The notes under the pieces are model-generated. The model had not been told where the DNA came from, made no database searches, and worked only from the letters and a program-made list of their open reading frames with translations. The translations under genes and the position numbers were made by a program. Of a stretch of 64,000 bases of DNA, positions 15,065 to 22,867 are shown piece after piece (position 1 is the stretch's first letter; the number at the start of each line of letters is the position of its first letter). Origin of the DNA: Anaerolineae bacterium (lineage in GTDB: Bacteria > Chloroflexota > Anaerolineae > 4572-78 > J111); the NCBI GenBank assembly GCA_023151115.1, contig JAKLJP010000012.1, positions 141,991 to 205,990 of the forward strand, in the 5' to 3' direction.

Positions 15065-16096
15065 TTAGGTTAGGGCCACCCGCTGGATAACCTGGCGTAA
15101 AATTTCATCGGCGGTGATGCCTTCGGCTTGGCCCTCGAAGTTGAGAATCAGCCGGTGGCGCAGGGCCGGCAGCATGGCCGCCTGCACATCGCGGTGGTCC
15201 ACATTATGGCGGTTATCAATCAGAGCCAGTGTTTTGGCGGCCAGAATCATCGCCTGTAGGCCGCGCGGGCTGGCTCCATAGCGCACAAAGCGGCGCACGT
15301 AATCAGGCGCGCTGCTCTGCTGAGGATGGGTCGCCTCTAAAAGGCTGACGGCGTAGGCGGTCAAGTGGCTGGCAATCGGCACCTGCCGGACCAGCCGCTG
15401 CATGGCTACAATCGTGGCCCCGCTGGCGACTGTAGCCGGGCGCGACTCGTCCGCGCCGGTGGTGCGGTTGGCAATTTCAATCAACTCGTTGTGATTGGGG
15501 AAATCCACCTGAATCTGAAAGAAGAAGCGGTCAAGCTGCGCTTCGGGCAGGGGATAGGTGCCTTCCATTTCGATGGGATTTTGGGTGGCCAGCACAAAAA
15601 AGGGTTGTTCCAGGGGATAGGTGGTTTTGGCTACCGTCACCTTGCGCTCCTGCATTGCTTCCAGCAGGGCCGATTGGGTTTTGGGCGTGGCCCGGTTGAT
15701 TTCGTCGGCCAGGACGATGTTGGCAAAAATCGGCCCCGGCTCAAAGCGGAAGAATCGCTGGTTGTTCTCATCCACCGCAATCATCGTCGTGCCAACAATA
15801 TCCGCCGGCATCAAATCGGGGGTGAATTGGATGCGGCTGAAGCCACAGTGAATGACATCGGCCAGGGTTTGGACCAGCATCGTTTTGCCCAGGCCCGGCG
15901 CGCCTTCCAGCAGAGCGTTCCCGCCGCCCAGCAGGGTTAATAACAGTTGGCGGACCAGCGTTTGCTGGCCCACAATCACTTTAGCCACTTCTTGTTCGAT
16001 GGCGGCCACCGTCTGGCGAAAGCCGTCTACGGTAATTTGGGGTTCAACCCCTTTGGTATTTGCTTGGTATTCTTGCTCAAGATAAGGTGAGGTCAT
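15065..16096 (-). CDS. MoxR-family AAA ATPase
   Basis: A 343-residue MoxR ATPase, a chaperone-like hexameric AAA+ protein that works with VWA and DUF58 proteins in metal insertion or envelope assembly. Walker A GAPGLGKT (65-72), Walker B LADEINRA (Asp131-Glu132) and the sensor-1 region ATQNPIEMEGTYPLPEAQLDRF are intact. AAGGA lies 6 bases before the start. It follows the two VWA-type genes and the DUF58 gene on the same strand, the usual partners, though here MoxR is downstream rather than first. The 156-base gap upstream is filled with repeats. Confidence 0.93.
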   Translation of the reverse strand: MTSPYLEQEYQANTKGVEPQITVDGFRQTVAAIEQEVAKVIVGQQTLVRQLLLTLLGGGNALLEGAPGLGKTMLVQTLADVIHCGFSRIQFTPDLMPADIVGTTMIAVDENNQRFFRFEPGPIFANIVLADEINRATPKTQSALLEAMQERKVTVAKTTYPLEQPFFVLATQNPIEMEGTYPLPEAQLDRFFFQIQVDFPNHNELIEIANRTTGADESRPATVASGATIVAMQRLVRQVPIASHLTAYAVSLLEATHPQQSSAPDYVRRFVRYGASPRGLQAMILAAKTLALIDNRHNVDHRDVQAAMLPALRHRLILNFEGQAEGITADEILRQVIQRVALT

Positions 16097-16252
16097 AACT
16101 ATTCCTTTATTAACGAATTATCATTAATGCGATTGTCAACAATTTTACGTCTTGCGTCTTGCGTGTTCTGTAAACGCAAGACGCAAGATGAATCGGTTTT
16201 TGCCATCTCATTCCCAAACTTAGTTTGGGAACGAGATGGCTCTTGGTCGGCA
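16097..16252. repeat. Repeat-filled gap: heptamer hairpin and second copy of the 33-base palindrome
   Basis: CTTGCGTCTTGCGT (16151-16164) faces its exact complement ACGCAAGACGCAAG (16174-16187), a hairpin made of CTTGCGT heptamers. At 16202-16240 lies a palindrome with 19-base arms and one mismatch, whose core matches 142-174. Both lie between the VWA gene stop and the MoxR start. Confidence 0.75.
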
Positions 16253-18979
16253 TCATTGTATTCGCAATCGCCCCCAGCGCCGCCAGGCAATTTCAATCGG
16301 CCACAAAACAAGCGCGGCCAATAGCAGCCAGGGCCATAGTTCGATTTCAGATTTCAGATTTTGGATTTTCGATTGCAGATTTTCTATAAACGAAGCTGTT
16401 TCTGTATTTTGGGTTTGTTCTATTTCACAATCATCAACCTTCAACTTGCAACCCGTTCCGCGAACCTGCAACTGTTCCCCCAAGGCAAAGGTGCGACCAC
16501 CGGTTGCCTCGGCGATGCGCTGGAGCAGCGGTGTGCCTGTGCCTTCAAAGGGTAAACTATATTCAGCAGGGTAGGGGACGATAAAGCCGGTGGTAGCCAC
16601 TTCCTGCGGTTCGTTGCCGCGCTCTTGTGTCACTGTTACCTGGTACGCGCCGGGGTCGGGCAGGCGGAGGCGCTGCTGGTAGCGGCCCGGCGCAATTTGG
16701 CGGAGCATGACCGGAATTTCCCGGCCTGCCGGAGTGGTCAGAATGGCTTCAGTGCGGGCCAGTTCGACCGTCTGGCCGGTGGCGGTTAAACCCTCGGCGG
16801 TCAGAACCACCACACTGCCCGGCTCGACATCGGCTTGAAGCTGCAACAGCCCCAGGCCCGGCGCGGGCAGGGTATAACCCACTATTTGTCCCCAGAAGCG
16901 GCTGGCTTCCGGCCAGCGCTGCCAGGAGGTGGCCCACTCTTCGCCAATATCAGAGGTCCAGGCCGCCACCCGGCCCAGGCCATACCCCCAAACGCTCAAC
17001 ACCGGGTCGCCCGGCCCGGCTTGCAAGGCCACTTCGGCGCGCGGCTTGGGCGTTTGAGCCAGGTAGCCGCTCAAATCGGGCAGTTCCGCCGCATCTTCAG
17101 GATTGGGGCTAAACAGGCCGCGCAAAATGGGATGAGGCGCAAACACCGTTGGCCGAAATTCTCCTTCCTGAATGGCATTGCTGCGTAAAATATCGCTCTC
17201 GGCTACAGTCAACTCCGGCAATTCATCCGGCACGGCGGCATAGTGGTAGCGGCCCCGGCCTCGCTCGGCCAGATAGGTCAATAACTCCTGGTCAGAATCA
17301 GCGCCGATGGCAATGGTCGAGAGGGTAATGTCGGCTTCCAGCGCCGCGTCAACCACCATATCGTACGCTTCCAACCCCTCAATCCCATCGAAAGATTTGC
17401 CATCGGTCAGCAAAACCGCGTGGCGGGCCGCGCTGCCCACCTCTTGGGCGGCCAGTTCGGGCAGGCCCACGGTCAACGCCTGCAAAACACGTGTGCCGCC
17501 GCCGCCCTGAATGGTGGCGATGTTGCGCTGAATGGTCAGCAGTTCGGCTCCGTCGCTGACCCGCTGGAACGGTACCACCCACTCATAGGCGTTATCAAAC
17601 ATCAACACCCCAATCAAATCCTGCGGTCCCAAGATGTCGGTGGCCCGGATGGCGGCCTCTTTGGCCATGGCCAGCTTGGTGGCCGGTTCGCTCAATTCCA
17701 GCATACTGCCGGAATGGTCAATTATCAGCAGCAGCGCTACGGGCGGGCGTTCTTCGCGGGCCGGCGGCTCCAGCGTCACCGGCAGCAGGTCGGCCAGGGG
17801 GGTATCTTCGTAAGCGCCCAGGGCAAAGCTGTCGCGCCCGGCTGTTATCACCAGCCCCCGGCCCAGGCTGCGCACAAATTCCTGGAGAGCGATCATTTGC
17901 TCCAATTCCAGGGCGCGGGCCGACACGTTGGCCAGCACAATCCCATCGTAAGGGTCCAACGCCGAGAGGCGGGTGGGCAGGTCAGCCGGTTCTGCTCGTT
18001 CGACCACGAAGCCGGCCTGGCGCAGTTGTAGGGCTAATTGGCCGGCCGGGCCGGCCTCATTGCTGACCACCAAAATCTGGGGTGGCAGGTAAACCTGGGT
18101 AAAGGCGGCCAGCCGGTTGTTGGCGGCCTGGGCGTCAGCGCCCTCCGCCGGGGCGATGGCGGCCTCAAACGTTTGCGGGCCGGTCTCTTCCGCCGTTGCT
18201 TCAAAAGTAAACAGGTTCGGCCCCGGTTCCAGGCTGACCACATCCTCGGCCAGCGTCGTGTCGCCCTGGGCTACATTCAGGGTCACTTGTGCTGCCGCCA
18301 GGCTGTGCAGGGTGACTTCCAGATTAAAGGTTTCACCCTGGCGCAGGGCCGGCGGCACGGTCAATTTAACCAGGCTGACTTCGTTGGGGCTGCCGCGCCA
18401 GTTTTGCCGGGTGGACTCATCGGCCAGCAGCACGTCTACGGGGATGTTCTGCCGGACCAGCCGGGTAATGGCCGCGTTAGTATCACCCTGATTGGCCAAC
18501 CCGTCGGACAGCAGCACCAGCCGCCCCGGCTGACCGTTGAGAAGCTGCTGCCCGGTGGTCAAGGCGGAGGCCAGGTTGGAAATGGTCGGGTCGAACGAGG
18601 CGCTGCTGCCTTCAAAGGGTGGGGCGGATTGGTCAAGGATAAAAGGCCGGTCGGCAAAATAAACGGTGACGGTGTGGGGGGATTCTTGAGCCAGACGAGC
18701 CGCTTCGGCCCGCAACGCCTGCTGCCCGGCCAGGCCCAAACTGGCCGACTGGTCTACCAACAATATCTGCCGTTCCGGTGTTTCTCTCTCGGAGGCCGCT
18801 GCCGGAGGCACAAAAACAGGCCGCGACAGGGCCACCACCAGCAGGATCAGGATAGCCAGGCGCAGCAAAAACGCCCCAAAGGGCTTAAAACGCCGCCGCC
18901 AGGCAAAGGCCAACAGCAGCAGCCACAGCGGCGGCAGGGCCAGTAGCGCCCAGGGGTTTTGCAGAGTTATTTCCGCCAT
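16253..18979 (-). CDS. Large BatA-like membrane protein with two VWA-type domains
   Basis: A 908-residue protein. Two N-terminal membrane helices (about 10-58, with the conserved LALPPLWLLLL...LSRPVFVPP pattern) precede a first VWA-like fold with VDQSAS (about 76-81), a beta domain, a GATase-like segment (about 300-400) and a second VWA domain with a complete MIDAS motif DHSGS (421-425). A single helix closes the chain (LWPWLLLAALVLWPIE). Such proteins are thought to act with MoxR ATPases. I chose 18979 because GGAAGG is 9 bases upstream; ATG at 18988 abuts that box. It overlaps the upstream gene by 13 bases. The last about 60 residues contain translated short repeats (16342-16384 and 16432-16453). 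Confidence 0.85.
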   Translation of the reverse strand: MAEITLQNPWALLALPPLWLLLLAFAWRRRFKPFGAFLLRLAILILLVVALSRPVFVPPAAASERETPERQILLVDQSASLGLAGQQALRAEAARLAQESPHTVTVYFADRPFILDQSAPPFEGSSASFDPTISNLASALTTGQQLLNGQPGRLVLLSDGLANQGDTNAAITRLVRQNIPVDVLLADESTRQNWRGSPNEVSLVKLTVPPALRQGETFNLEVTLHSLAAAQVTLNVAQGDTTLAEDVVSLEPGPNLFTFEATAEETGPQTFEAAIAPAEGADAQAANNRLAAFTQVYLPPQILVVSNEAGPAGQLALQLRQAGFVVERAEPADLPTRLSALDPYDGIVLANVSARALELEQMIALQEFVRSLGRGLVITAGRDSFALGAYEDTPLADLLPVTLEPPAREERPPVALLLIIDHSGSMLELSEPATKLAMAKEAAIRATDILGPQDLIGVLMFDNAYEWVVPFQRVSDGAELLTIQRNIATIQGGGGTRVLQALTVGLPELAAQEVGSAARHAVLLTDGKSFDGIEGLEAYDMVVDAALEADITLSTIAIGADSDQELLTYLAERGRGRYHYAAVPDELPELTVAESDILRSNAIQEGEFRPTVFAPHPILRGLFSPNPEDAAELPDLSGYLAQTPKPRAEVALQAGPGDPVLSVWGYGLGRVAAWTSDIGEEWATSWQRWPEASRFWGQIVGYTLPAPGLGLLQLQADVEPGSVVVLTAEGLTATGQTVELARTEAILTTPAGREIPVMLRQIAPGRYQQRLRLPDPGAYQVTVTQERGNEPQEVATTGFIVPYPAEYSLPFEGTGTPLLQRIAEATGGRTFALGEQLQVRGTGCKLKVDDCEIEQTQNTETASFIENLQSKIQNLKSEIELWPWLLLAALVLWPIEIAWRRWGRLRIQ
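16342..16384. repeat. ATTTCAG/ATTTTGG short tandem repeat inside a coding region
   Basis: Degenerate heptamers (GATTTCA, GATTTTG and GATTTTC types) run through the C-terminal part of the VWA gene and are translated as NLQSKIQNLKSEIE just before the final membrane helix. The array length keeps the frame open. Confidence 0.65.
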
Positions 18980-20826
18980 GCCAACCATCCTTCCAGCATG
19001 ACCACCGTCGCTACCAACCCGGCCAGCCAGGGCCAGAGTTCGTAATATTCGATTTCGGGGGGTAAAACGTTGAAGGTTGAAGGTTGAACGTTGAACGATT
19101 CAGGTTGGAGTTGGAGAGCGAGGTTTGACTCCAGGGCTGAGCCGGCGTGGACGGCAAAGCCGGCCACCAAAGCCTCCTGGTCATTGTAAATTTTGTACAG
19201 GCCCGGCAGTTTAGTTCGGGTAAAGATGCCGCTGCTTCCTTCAGCTTCTAGTGCTGACAGGCGGCGGCCGCCGGGCACTTCAATGCTGAAGTTGCCGTTG
19301 ATAACCACCGGCTCGCCCAGCGGAACGACCGGCTGCGGGGCCGGGGAGAGCAGTGTTTGTAGGGTGTTGGCTGTGAGCAGCGGCAAAGCCAGCCGGGCCG
19401 GTAAATTACTGGCAGCCAAATCAAAGGCCCAGACGACTATCTGGCTGCGGCGGGTGGCGCCGTGGAAAATCAATGGCTGGCCACCGTTAGCAGCGCGCAA
19501 ATCCACCTCTGCCCATTCCGGTAGCGTGACTTGGAGCACCCGGTTGAAGTAAACGCCAGACAGGTCAGCCCCGGCCAGCAAGGTCGAGCCGGTGGCCGGG
19601 TCGGGGCGAAGATTGCGGCTAAAGTTATCGGCGGGCAGGAGGGGATGGCCCAGAGGCGGGTTGACCACCAACAGGTTGCCGGCGGGCCAGGCGGTCAGGT
19701 CCAGGGGCAGGCCTGCTCCTTCAAATACGGTTAGGTCAAAGCCAGCCGGGTCGTAACGGCGGCCGGCAGGCGTGTCAACGGTCAGCTCGATGCCCGGTTG
19801 GGCGCTCAGGGCGCGGGAGAGGGTGTCGGGCGTATCAGACACCAGCAGCACCCGCTGGCGAGTCGTTTCCAACAGCAGCACTTCGGCTTCGTTATCGAGG
19901 GGCAAACTGTCCGGTTCAACCAGGCTGACTCTGGCCGTTTCGACCGGCGCGGGCAGGGTCCAGACACGGGCGCTTTCTGCCTGCGGCTGGAGCTGGACTA
20001 CCGTCTCGTCAAACAGGCGCTCCCCGGCAAAAACCTGCACGGTTCGAGCGACGGAGGTGTCACTGTAATTGATGACTCTGGCGAAGAGACGGTGGCGGCC
20101 GTCGGGCAGGGTGCGGCTGGAGACGTTGAGCAGGGCTTGGTTGGAGGGTTGGAGGGTTGGAGGGTTGGAGGGTTGGATCTGCCAGTCAATCGGTGCGGAG
20201 ATGGGGGGGAGCAAGTCGGAAGGAACGGTGTAAGCGCCGTCGGTGAGGACGATGATTTGCTGGAGCCGGCTGGGGTCGAGCAGGCCGTTGGCCAGAGTCA
20301 GGGCGGCCGGGAGGTCAGCGCCGGTTGCGCCGGGGACCAAGTTATCCAGGGCCAAAAGGGCCTGGGTTTTTTGCTCGGCTTCACCGCTCAGCAGCACTTC
20401 GGGCTGGGGGCTGAGGCCAACGATAACAAAGCTGTCGCGCTGGCCGAGGGCCTGGATTTCATTTCGGATAGTCTGCCGGGCGGCGTCAAAACGGCGAACC
20501 GCTTGCCCGGAGCCTGTATCTACCGCGGCCATGCTGGTCGTTGTATCTAAAATAAAAATTGTCTGGCGCGGCTGATCGAGTAGAATGGAAAAGACCGGCC
20601 GGGCCAGGGCCAGCGTCAGGGCCGTGGCAATGAGCAGTTGCAGCATAAGCAGCACCGAGAGGGGAATACTGCGCGGCAGCGATCCGTGTTTTTTCTGCTG
20701 CAAGCCTTGCCACAGGCGCAGGCTGGAAATGGGAAGCTGCTCTCGCCGGTTGCGCAGCAAGTGCAGAATGAGGATGATGGGTAGGGTCAGCAGCCCCCAG
20801 GCGGCCATCTGGAACAGAAAATTCAT
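18967..20826 (-). CDS. BatA-like VWA-domain membrane protein
   Basis: A 619-residue protein with the BatA-type N-terminus: a helix at about 8-24, the RRR/P motif, a second helix at about 55-77, then a VWA domain opening with FILDTTTSM (MIDAS-like D94-T-T-T98 region). A C-terminal helix (LWPWLAGLVATVVML) ends the protein. It overlaps the DUF58 stop codon by an ATGA, indicating translational coupling; this fixes the start at 20826 rather than an in-frame ATG at 20943. Two repeat arrays are translated in frame: six GTTGAAG-type heptamers at 19069-19110 (giving FNVQPSTFNV) and five GGTTGGAG octamers at 20139-20178 (giving QPSNPPTLQPSN). Confidence 0.85.
   Translation of the reverse strand: MNFLFQMAAWGLLTLPIILILHLLRNRREQLPISSLRLWQGLQQKKHGSLPRSIPLSVLLMLQLLIATALTLALARPVFSILLDQPRQTIFILDTTTSMAAVDTGSGQAVRRFDAARQTIRNEIQALGQRDSFVIVGLSPQPEVLLSGEAEQKTQALLALDNLVPGATGADLPAALTLANGLLDPSRLQQIIVLTDGAYTVPSDLLPPISAPIDWQIQPSNPPTLQPSNQALLNVSSRTLPDGRHRLFARVINYSDTSVARTVQVFAGERLFDETVVQLQPQAESARVWTLPAPVETARVSLVEPDSLPLDNEAEVLLLETTRQRVLLVSDTPDTLSRALSAQPGIELTVDTPAGRRYDPAGFDLTVFEGAGLPLDLTAWPAGNLLVVNPPLGHPLLPADNFSRNLRPDPATGSTLLAGADLSGVYFNRVLQVTLPEWAEVDLRAANGGQPLIFHGATRRSQIVVWAFDLAASNLPARLALPLLTANTLQTLLSPAPQPVVPLGEPVVINGNFSIEVPGGRRLSALEAEGSSGIFTRTKLPGLYKIYNDQEALVAGFAVHAGSALESNLALQLQPESFNVQPSTFNVLPPEIEYYELWPWLAGLVATVVMLEGWLAWRK
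19069..19110. repeat. Six heptamers (GTTGAAG family) inside a coding region
   Basis: GTTGAAG, GTTGAAG, GTTGAAC, GTTGAAC, GATTCAG, GTTGGAG in exact tandem, 42 bases in all, which is a multiple of three and therefore preserves the reading frame of the leftward VWA gene. Confidence 0.8.
20139..20178. repeat. Five GGTTGGAG octamers inside a coding region
   Basis: Four exact copies of GGTTGGAG and a fifth ending GGTTGGAT. Translated leftward they give a Pro/Ser/Asn-rich insert (QPSNPPTLQPSN) between two predicted beta regions of the VWA protein. Confidence 0.8.
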
Positions 20827-21833
20827 AACACGACCCCTCGCTGGCGCAGGTAAGGGACCACAGCCTGCTCCAGCGGCCACTCGGCTAAAATGCGGGCATA
20901 GGTGGCGCCGCGCCGGGCGCAGGCCGATTGCAGCTCGGCGCACCAGGTACGGACGCGCAGCCGGTATTGGGTGAGAACGGCATCACTCAAATGAAACGGC
21001 AGACTTTCTTCGGTTTCGGCATCGCGCAGGTCGTAGTCGCCGGTCAGGGTGGGCTGGACTTCTTCCTCGGTCAGCAGGTGGACAACCAGCACCTGCCAAC
21101 GCGGCGGGATGAGATAACGCAGACTTTCGGCCAACTCACCCCCGCCTTTTATCTCCTCCTTTTCAAGGGAGGGTTGAGGGGAGACAGTATCTAACAAGTC
21201 TGAAATAAGAACCAGCAGCCCGCCGCCGGGATGGGTGCGGGCGTAGCTTTTGAGGCTGGCAACCAGGCTGCCCTCCCTCTCGCCTTTGGCGGGCGGCAGG
21301 GGGGTGGTTCTTGACAAAAATTTCAACACCGGAATGACCCGCCGTTTGCCTTCCGTCGGGCCAAAGCTTTCGGCCAGAGTGTGTCCAAACGGCGTAATTT
21401 CGACCCGCTCGCCGCCGGCCAGGCCCAGATAGCCCAACGCGCCGGCCAGCCGCCGGGCGGCGTCCCATTTGCTGTAACCAGCCGGTCGTTTGGCCGATTT
21501 GCTGGAAGGAGTCCAGCCCATCGAGCGGCTGCAATCGAGCAGAATGTGGATGCTGACGCTCTGAGTAGCTTCGCCCAGCTTGACAAACAACTCTTCGTGG
21601 CGGCCATAGGCGTTCCAATCCACGTGACGCAGGTCATCGCCGTGGGAATAGGGCCGGTGGTCGCTAAAGTCGAGGGCCGGGCGCAGGTTGCGGCTACGAC
21701 GCTCGCCCAGGGGAGAGCCGCGCAGGGCCGGAGCGGTGCGAAAGCTAAGCCGCTCCAGCCGGCGCAAAAAAGCCTCGTCAAAAAGCGGCAGGCTGGATTC
21801 TTGGGAACGGTTAAAGATGTTTTTTAGGCGCAT
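20823..21833 (-). CDS. DUF58-domain protein
   Basis: A 336-residue cytoplasmic protein carrying the DUF58 signature (DFSDHRPYSHGDDLRHVDWNAYGRHEELFVKLGE, about 55-88) followed by a VWA-like core with LLDCSRSMGW. DUF58 proteins are encoded with MoxR ATPases across bacteria and probably act as their substrates or adaptors. It is the first gene of the DUF58-VWA-VWA-MoxR run. Two segments look like translated palindromic repeats: PLPPAKGEREGS (from about 21263-21300) and SPQPSLEKEEIKGGGE (from about 21136-21183); the latter DNA is a well-formed inverted repeat. Confidence 0.9.
   Translation of the reverse strand: MRLKNIFNRSQESSLPLFDEAFLRRLERLSFRTAPALRGSPLGERRSRNLRPALDFSDHRPYSHGDDLRHVDWNAYGRHEELFVKLGEATQSVSIHILLDCSRSMGWTPSSKSAKRPAGYSKWDAARRLAGALGYLGLAGGERVEITPFGHTLAESFGPTEGKRRVIPVLKFLSRTTPLPPAKGEREGSLVASLKSYARTHPGGGLLVLISDLLDTVSPQPSLEKEEIKGGGELAESLRYLIPPRWQVLVVHLLTEEEVQPTLTGDYDLRDAETEESLPFHLSDAVLTQYRLRVRTWCAELQSACARRGATYARILAEWPLEQAVVPYLRQRGVVL
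21136..21183. repeat. Palindromic repeat translated within the DUF58 gene
   Basis: CTCACCCCCGCCTTTTATCT faces TCAAGGGAGGGTTGAGGGG as the two halves of an imperfect inverted repeat of a kind that is usually intergenic (AAAGGGAGG...). Read leftward it encodes a charged, Gly-rich insert (PSLEKEEIKGGGE) with no counterpart expected in DUF58 domains. Confidence 0.55.
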
Positions 21834-21930
21834 TGGCGTGAAACGTGAAGGTAAAACGTAAAACGTAGTGATTTAAAGTATTGCGTGTTGCGTGTTGCGT
21901 CTTAAAGAGAGTTATGATCTGCTGCAAACT

Positions 21931-21957
21931 TCCTACTCCTTACTCCCTACTCCCTAC
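21931..21957. repeat. GGAGTAGG-type array overlapping the DUF2905 stop codon
   Basis: Read leftward: AAG TAG GGAGTAGGGAGTAAGGAGTAGG. The first TAG is the stop codon of the DUF2905 gene. Further short repeats fill the rest of the gap to 21833: AAACGTA-type units at about 21840-21866 and TTGCGTG heptamers at about 21883-21902. Confidence 0.75.
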
Positions 21958-22178
21958 TTGAAAAACCGGCTTAGCAGCGACAGCACAATACTCAAGACAA
22001 GGCTGACGATAATCATCGTGGTGATAGGAAAGAAGCAGCTAAAGCCGGGCCGCTCGATGCGGATGTCGCCAGGGAGACGACCAAACCAGCTTAGCTTGTC
22101 ACCCGCCAGCCAGACCACCAGGCCGACGATAATCAAAATTGCGCCGAGACCAATAATTGCTTTGCCAATAGGAGCCAT
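21954..22178 (-). CDS. DUF2905 small membrane protein
   Basis: A 74-residue protein with two membrane helices (about 7-25 and 50-70) joined by GDKLSWFGRLPGDIRIERPGF, the diagnostic loop of DUF2905. Function is unknown. It lies 120 bases upstream of the DUF58 operon on the same strand, but the gap is filled with tandem repeats, so co-transcription is uncertain. Its TAG stop codon is part of the repeat array. Confidence 0.9.
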   Translation of the reverse strand: MAPIGKAIIGLGAILIIVGLVVWLAGDKLSWFGRLPGDIRIERPGFSCFFPITTMIIVSLVLSIVLSLLSRFFK

Positions 22179-22268
22179 AGGATTGCCTGCTAAAATAGTC
22201 CAAATTTGTCAGTTTTGAGGTTTCTGATTAATCTGAGTTCAATTCATAAAACGTAACTGCTCACCTCT

Positions 22269-22374
22269 CATGTCATTTCGAGGCTGAAAGCCGAGAAATC
22301 TCTGAGACTATTGTCTGCAAATCACGGATTAGGACGCTTTGCGTCTCGCTCCTAACGTCGCTCAAAATGACATG
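22269..22374. repeat. CATGTCATTTCGA dispersed inverted-repeat element (copy 2)
   Basis: CATGTCATTTCGAG (22269-22282) faces CTCAAAATGACATG (22361-22374). Its interior (GGCTGAAAGCCGAGAAATCT...TTGTCTGCAAATCACGGATTAGGA) matches the complement of the copy at 45861-45954. It lies in the gap between the divergent DUF2905 and SRPBCC genes. Confidence 0.75.
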
Positions 22375-22420
22375 ATTTTAGCCAATTGCGACTTATTCAC
22401 ATCAAAACCGAGGATTACTT

Positions 22421-22867
22421 GTGCATAGCGCCACTGAATCTATTGAAGTCAATGCCACGCCGGAACAAACCTGGCAAGTTCTGGCCGATTTAACACGCCT
22501 GCCGGAATGGTATACACCGGCGCAGCAGATCAAAATTGTCAGCGAGGGGCCGGTCTGCCAGGGCTGGCAGTTTATCCTGGCTGTCAGAACGTGGTCGGGG
22601 CTGGTTCTGGATGCCTTGGGCACGGTCAAGGAATTTGACCCCCATCGCAAAAGCATTACCTGGCGTGGTCAGGCGACGGGCATCGCCGGCGACAGCCGTT
22701 GGATGATTACGCCAACCGAGCAAGGTACGGCGCGCATTGATCACACCTTTCAAGGGCAGGGTTGGCTGATGTTTCTCTCCCAAAAATTGGGCCGCAACCG
22801 GATGACCGTCCAGAAGCGGTTGGCGAACTTGAAACGGCTGGTCGAAGCCGAAAACGTTAGGGCGTAA
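22421..22867 (+). CDS. SRPBCC-family protein (START-like, polyketide cyclase type)
   Basis: A 148-residue single-domain protein. The opening ESIEVNATPEQTWQVLADLTRLPEWYTP is the standard SRPBCC signature, with the later FQGQGWLMF and a long C-terminal helix (QKRLANLKRLVEAE) that closes the hydrophobic cavity. Members bind lipids or small hydrophobic ligands; the ligand is unknown here. It starts with GTG at 22421, supported by GAGGA 6 bases upstream. Its end overlaps the end of the leftward neighbour by 11 bases (convergent). Confidence 0.88.
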   Translation: MHSATESIEVNATPEQTWQVLADLTRLPEWYTPAQQIKIVSEGPVCQGWQFILAVRTWSGLVLDALGTVKEFDPHRKSITWRGQATGIAGDSRWMITPTEQGTARIDHTFQGQGWLMFLSQKLGRNRMTVQKRLANLKRLVEAENVRA

